This document shows positions 60,980 through 64,000 of a DNA stretch of 64,000 nucleotides, piece after piece. Every line of letters begins with the position of its first letter. Within the stretch, counting starts at the first letter, position 1. Where the stretch lies: assembly GCA_964526435.1 (NCBI GenBank), contig CAZGIC010000001.1, positions 1 to 64,000 on the forward strand, given 5' to 3'. Below the pieces are notes generated by a model that ran no database searches, was not told the origin of the DNA, and was given only the letters and a program-made list of their open reading frames with translations. This DNA comes from Gallispira sp964526435 (GTDB lineage Bacteria > Bacillota > Clostridia > Lachnospirales > CAG-274). Position numbers and translations under genes: made by a program.

Positions 60980-61438
60980 CTATTCATTGTTTTTTGACAT
61001 TTTAGCTTCAATGATTTTTATAGTATAAGATAATTTAACCCTGTCAACATTTAAAATTTCTGAAATGTGACTAATTGTATATCTATACATATAATAGTAC
61101 TCATATATAACTGCTTCTTCTTTTGTTAATTTGTGCCTATATTTGCTTGTAATTAATCGGTCTATTATATCGTCAATGTCATTATCAAGTTTCATCAGTT
61201 TATGTCTGATACTTCTCTCAGACAAGTTTAATTCTTTAGCAATCTCTGCCGTACTTTTTTCTTCAATTTTTTTTCGCTTTAAAAGTAATTTTTCCTCATC
61301 TGTTAAATAGCTGATGATTTTTCTTACACATAATCGGGTTGCTTTTTGTGTTAAATTTGTAGATATGTATTTATTATTTTTCCGCAGCTTAAATGTAATG
61401 TAATTACAATTCTCATCTGTGATTCGTACTTCCTTCAC
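60980..61438 (-). CDS. sigma-factor-like helix-turn-helix protein
   Basis: A 152-residue protein read from GTG at 61438, 8 bases after AGGAGG. Residues 50-100 (YLTDEEKLLLKRKKIEEKSTAEIAKELNLSERSIRHKLMKLD in parts) form a sigma-70 region 4-like helix-turn-helix, and a second such unit follows (YYYMYRYTISHISEILNVDRVKLSYTI). It lacks a sigma region 2, so it resembles the small ICE-encoded sigma-like regulators. It overlaps the upstream small gene by 26 bases. Confidence 0.75.
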   Translation of the reverse strand: MKEVRITDENCNYITFKLRKNNKYISTNLTQKATRLCVRKIISYLTDEEKLLLKRKKIEEKSTAEIAKELNLSERSIRHKLMKLDNDIDDIIDRLITSKYRHKLTKEEAVIYEYYYMYRYTISHISEILNVDRVKLSYTIKIIEAKMSKNNE

Positions 61439-61634
61439 TAATATTTCCTCCTGTTCTTTTATAATAACCAAGCCTTATATTAAGTTCTTCAATAGCCGAT
61501 TTATATGTTCCAAAATGCTTTATCAAAATTTCCGATGAATCAACAGGACTATGTTTATATAAACTATACCCTCCCCTTTCATAAATAATTGTAAAACAAT
61601 GTGTATTTGAAATTATAATATTTTCTTTTAACAT
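61413..61634 (-). CDS. small 73-residue hypothetical protein
   Basis: Starts MLKENIIISNTHCFTIIYERGG at 61634 with GGAGG 6 bases upstream, just 2 bases past the replication initiator stop. Alpha/beta composition with a basic C-terminus (RLGYYKRTGGNISEGSTNHR). The family is not recognised. It is translationally linked to the initiator upstream and the sigma-like gene downstream. Confidence 0.65.
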   Translation of the reverse strand: MLKENIIISNTHCFTIIYERGGYSLYKHSPVDSSEILIKHFGTYKSAIEELNIRLGYYKRTGGNISEGSTNHR

Positions 61635-61635
61635 T

Positions 61636-62805
61636 TTAACCTCCAAAATAAGTTGAATTAAAGTAGTTCTGGTATTCAGTACCATAGTTAATAGCCGTGT
61701 TTACAATCATTGTTTGTATATATGCCTTTATATTTTTTATTTTTGACGATTTCCCCAGAATTTTAATATTATCAACAAGCCAAACAATCTTTTCATAGTT
61801 TAATGTCAAGAGCTTTTGACATAAAAATTCTTTAGGATATATCTTCTTCCCAATTGGTACTATACTACCTCTTGTTGCTACAACATCCAATGACAGATTT
61901 ATAATGCTATTCACCAATCCTATATTATCTGTTTCATTTTCATAAAATCTCAGTAAATCAGAATAGCAAATATTATCCCTAAGGGATTTTTCAAAACTAA
62001 GCAAGTCAATTCCATCGATCGCATCAATCATTGATTTAGATTGATGGATAGATTGATTATTACTTAAATTAGTATTATTTAAATTAATATTACTAATATT
62101 AGTATTACTTGTATCTGATTTTTCGACTTCTTGAATTCGGTTTTCTTGACTTCTTAAATTCGGTTTTTCCGACTTTATAAATTCGACTTTTACTATTTCT
62201 TGAATTCGGTTTTCTTGACTTCTTGAATTCGTTCTTTCCAACCAGTCATTTGAGCAATCCTCACCATTTAAGTACTCATTGTTTTTTTGAAAATACATAT
62301 TATTTATATCATTTAGATTATTATTAGCAGCAGATTTTTCTTTAATGTTTTCAAAGGTATCTAAAATTTGTGGATCATTAATGTTATCTTCTATAGTATA
62401 CGCTGTCGTTGAATTTTGAGATTGTTCCTGTAATTTTTCTTTATAAATATTTAAGACATAATAAATTGAAGGCTTACCCTGACCTTGTTTAATTCTATGT
62501 ATTAATTTATAATTAAGTAGTTCTTTAATTACCTTGATAACTTTATCTTTACTGCAATTTAATACTTCTGCAATCTCCGCATTGCTATATATTATATACA
62601 CCTTATTTTCATCATCTAACCAACCATTTTTTCTACTTAATGACATTCTATCCAAGAATATTCCAAAAAGAATTTTAGCACTATCAGACAAGTCATTATA
62701 GTAGGAGTTTGTTATAAGTTCTTTTGGAAAACGTATAAAGCTATATTGATCAGCTTCTGTACCATAATAATAATCAAAATTTTTTCTTTCTTCACTCATA
62801 AACAT
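61636..62805 (-). CDS. repA: RepA_N-type replication initiator
   Basis: A 389-residue protein. The first 120 residues match RepA_N initiators (FDYYYGTEADQYSFIRFPKELITNSYY, LSDSAKILFGIFLDRMSLSRKNGWLDDENKVYI in parts, and EIAEVLNCSKDKVIKVIKELLNYKLIHRIKQGQGKP in parts, a winged helix). The middle is Asn/Ser-rich with a repeated RSQENRIQE word. The C-terminal part (YPKEFLCQKLLTLNYEKIVWLVDNI) resembles the second conserved domain of these proteins. It indicates autonomous replication of the element. ATGs at 62805 and 62799 are both possible. Confidence 0.85.
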   Translation of the reverse strand: MFMSEERKNFDYYYGTEADQYSFIRFPKELITNSYYNDLSDSAKILFGIFLDRMSLSRKNGWLDDENKVYIIYSNAEIAEVLNCSKDKVIKVIKELLNYKLIHRIKQGQGKPSIYYVLNIYKEKLQEQSQNSTTAYTIEDNINDPQILDTFENIKEKSAANNNLNDINNMYFQKNNEYLNGEDCSNDWLERTNSRSQENRIQEIVKVEFIKSEKPNLRSQENRIQEVEKSDTSNTNISNINLNNTNLSNNQSIHQSKSMIDAIDGIDLLSFEKSLRDNICYSDLLRFYENETDNIGLVNSIINLSLDVVATRGSIVPIGKKIYPKEFLCQKLLTLNYEKIVWLVDNIKILGKSSKIKNIKAYIQTMIVNTAINYGTEYQNYFNSTYFGG

Positions 62806-62835
62806 ACCAACCTTTACAGTTCAAAGTTTTTTATA

Positions 62836-63045
62836 TTAATCACCTTTAATATATTTAGACAGCATAGATGTAGTATAATAATAGCCATTGCTCAATTTAA
62901 CAAGCCCATCATTATTTATCCATTCAATTCTTGCTGTTCCAAAAAAACACATATTTCTTTCATATTTTAATCCACCATATTTACTACCGACTTTTAGATT
63001 ATATTTTAACGATACAGTATCACCTAATTTAAAATACTTCTTCAT
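62836..63045 (-). CDS. small 69-residue hypothetical protein
   Basis: Starts MKKYFKLGDTVSLKYNLKVG at 63045 with GGGAGG upstream; strand-rich, SH3-like composition (YGGLKYERNMCFFGTARIEWIN). Not recognised. The GACAAGTTGTCC variant of the element palindrome sits directly before its ribosome site, so it may be under control of the palindrome-binding factor. Confidence 0.6.
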   Translation of the reverse strand: MKKYFKLGDTVSLKYNLKVGSKYGGLKYERNMCFFGTARIEWINNDGLVKLSNGYYYTTSMLSKYIKGD

Positions 63046-63060
63046 ACCTATCCCTCCCAC

Positions 63061-63073
63061 GGACAACTTGTCT
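63061..63073. repeat. GGACAACTTGTCT, variant of the element palindrome
   Basis: Twelve of thirteen bases match the core seen at 59505, 60115 and 63710. It overlaps the 5' edge of the leader of the 69-residue gene. Confidence 0.6.
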
Positions 63074-63084
63074 TAAAGTCGTAT

Positions 63085-63423
63085 TTACTGAAAATATCCT
63101 AACTTATAAGCATTTATTAAATCATCAGTTGTGTATTTACCCCGATATAGTTTATTTGAGGCATTGACTTCTTTTTCTTTATGTTTTGTAAGATGATAAT
63201 AATTTTCTAAAGTTTCAATAATTTCACTGTTTTCTCTTATAACTGATTGCCACATTGAAATAGATGTTATAAGGCTGCTTCTTTCATGTGATTGTAAACC
63301 CATATATTCAAGCTTTTCTTTTTTCTCTTTTATAATAAACTTTGCCAAATCAACAGTTTCTCTATAGCTTTTTGCTAAATCATTAAGTTCAGCCTGAGCC
63401 TGTATTTTTCTTTCTAAAGTCAT
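63085..63423 (-). CDS. 112-residue coiled-coil hypothetical protein
   Basis: Highly helical and charged (MTLERKIQAQAELNDLAKSY; FIIKEKKEKLEYMGLQSHER). Its ATG overlaps the stop of the next upstream gene in ATGA. Not recognised; part of a run of small early genes ahead of repA. Confidence 0.65.
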   Translation of the reverse strand: MTLERKIQAQAELNDLAKSYRETVDLAKFIIKEKKEKLEYMGLQSHERSSLITSISMWQSVIRENSEIIETLENYYHLTKHKEKEVNASNKLYRGKYTTDDLINAYKLGYFQ

Positions 63424-63629
63424 AATGCATGCCCGTTCCTTTCAATCTTTTCACCAATGTCATAATTAATGACTTCTGTTGCCAACATTTTATCTTTATC
63501 ACAATCAATATAAAAATCAATTTGATTTACATTATCAGGAGATATATTATTAAAAATATCAATAAATACCTTACATATAACAGCCGGTGTTAATACATTA
63601 TTGTTTGACTTTAATCGTACAGCTATCAT
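63420..63629 (-). CDS. small 69-residue hypothetical protein
   Basis: Starts MIAVRLKSNNNVLTPAVICK at 63629 with GGAAGGTG upstream. Alpha/beta pattern (VFIDIFNNI, IDFYIDCDKDKMLATEV). Not recognised. Translationally coupled to the 112-residue gene. Confidence 0.6.
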   Translation of the reverse strand: MIAVRLKSNNNVLTPAVICKVFIDIFNNISPDNVNQIDFYIDCDKDKMLATEVINYDIGEKIERNGHAL

Positions 63630-63690
63630 TAAAATCACCTTCCCTTATTTAGATTTATTTTCTTTTAATAATTATTATTGATATATTGTT

Positions 63691-63735
63691 AAAAATATAT
63701 GTGACTTCCGGACAACTTGTCCTTTAGTCACATAT
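63691..63735 (-). terminator. terminator with embedded GGACAAGTTGTCC palindrome
   Basis: On the minus strand ATATGTGACT and AGTCACATAT form a 10-bp outer stem around the inner palindrome GGACAAGTTGTCC (63722-63710), followed by ATTTTT. It stands between two small genes, so it ends the first and may be switched by a factor bound to the palindrome. Confidence 0.65.
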
Positions 63736-63743
63736 TTAATTTA

Positions 63744-63911
63744 TTAAATAGCTATAGTTTTATTTGCTTTTTCTTTCTCATATTCATTACTTACATATGT
63801 AGCAAATTCTGCTAATGTCATACCTGTTAAACATAAGAAAATTGCATCTACATTTTCAATAGATTCTCCTGTTTCTATTACTTTCACTTTGTAATCATAT
63901 TCTTTTTTCAT
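63744..63911 (-). CDS. small 55-residue hypothetical protein
   Basis: Starts MKKEYDYKVKVIETGESIEN at 63911 with GGAGG upstream. An acidic alpha/beta small protein (AIFLCLTGMTLAEFATYVSNEYEKEKANK). Not recognised. Confidence 0.6.
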   Translation of the reverse strand: MKKEYDYKVKVIETGESIENVDAIFLCLTGMTLAEFATYVSNEYEKEKANKTIAI

Positions 63912-63933
63912 ATGTATTTCCTCCATCTTAACA

Positions 63934-64000
63934 TTAGAATTCACCACGATTAAAAACATTTAACAATGTAACAGTCTTTTTCCGCTTAGCCTCAAAGCAA
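63934..64000 (-). CDS. C-terminal end of a further gene, cut by the window
   Basis: On the minus strand the frame entering from the window edge reads CFEAKRKKTVTLLNVFNRGEF then TAA at 63936-63934, with the next gene's GGAGG following. Only 22 codons are visible, so no family can be given. Confidence 0.45.
   Translation of the reverse strand, partial: CFEAKRKKTVTLLNVFNRGEF

Overview
The window reads as AT-rich DNA of an anaerobic Firmicute, most likely a Clostridia of the Lachnospirales. The signs are an electron-bifurcating type lactate dehydrogenase with EtfAB, a two-subunit iron-sulfur serine dehydratase, a SAM-I riboswitch on metK, S-layer homology proteins and strong GGAGG ribosome sites. 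No rRNA, canonical tRNA or CRISPR array was found.

The first part, to about 26.8 kb, looks like ordinary chromosome. On the minus strand an operon-like run goes etfB-etfA-lctD-permease-sdaAB-sdaAA and should feed lactate and serine to pyruvate. It is followed by a CPBP membrane protease, a MATE exporter with an attenuator-like leader, tcdA, metK with its riboswitch, a cytoplasmic subtilase with a tiny overlapping gene, and a lipoprotein. On the plus strand 14.2-22.9 kb is a glucuronide operon: HAD hydrolase, GH3 hydrolase, GPH symporter, beta-glucuronidase, mannonate dehydratase and fructuronate reductase. A secreted SLH/beta-helix protein and an AraC regulator follow.

From about 27 kb to the window end the DNA is more AT-rich and is an integrative conjugative element or conjugative plasmid. 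The plus-strand arm (27.2-33.9 kb) holds a secreted transglutaminase-like protein, small phage-like genes, ParA, ParB, a structured oriT candidate, an XRE regulator, MobC, a MOBP-type relaxase and one unknown cargo gene. The minus-strand arm (34.1-51.8 kb, read right to left) is a Gram-positive type IV secretion module: PcfB-like protein, VirD4, Maff2-like protein, VirB6-like channel, PrgI, VirB4, a large M23/NlpC cell-wall hydrolase, a CD1107-like membrane protein, DUF4315-like protein, TopB and two ArdC-like proteins, one fused to pentapeptide repeats. Upstream lie surface genes: an 1815-residue Ig-repeat/dockerin/SLH adhesin, a secreted cohesin-like protein and a second transglutaminase-like gene broken by a TGA. 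No integrase is visible. A RepA_N-type initiator, an SSB, a sigma-like protein and ParAB give it a plasmid-like maintenance set.

The most unusual stretch is 58.7-60.6 kb. It carries three tRNA-like elements that keep an acceptor-like stem and a canonical T-arm but no normal anticodon arm. Their acceptor stems differ in sequence yet stay paired. It also carries three mini-ORFs with strong ribosome sites that all end in Gly-Val-Pro-Pro-stop, and perfect GGACAAGTTGTCC palindromes. Two copies of the arrangement mini-ORF, palindrome, tRNA-like element, gene stand in tandem. This is the best candidate for an undescribed regulatory system in the window.
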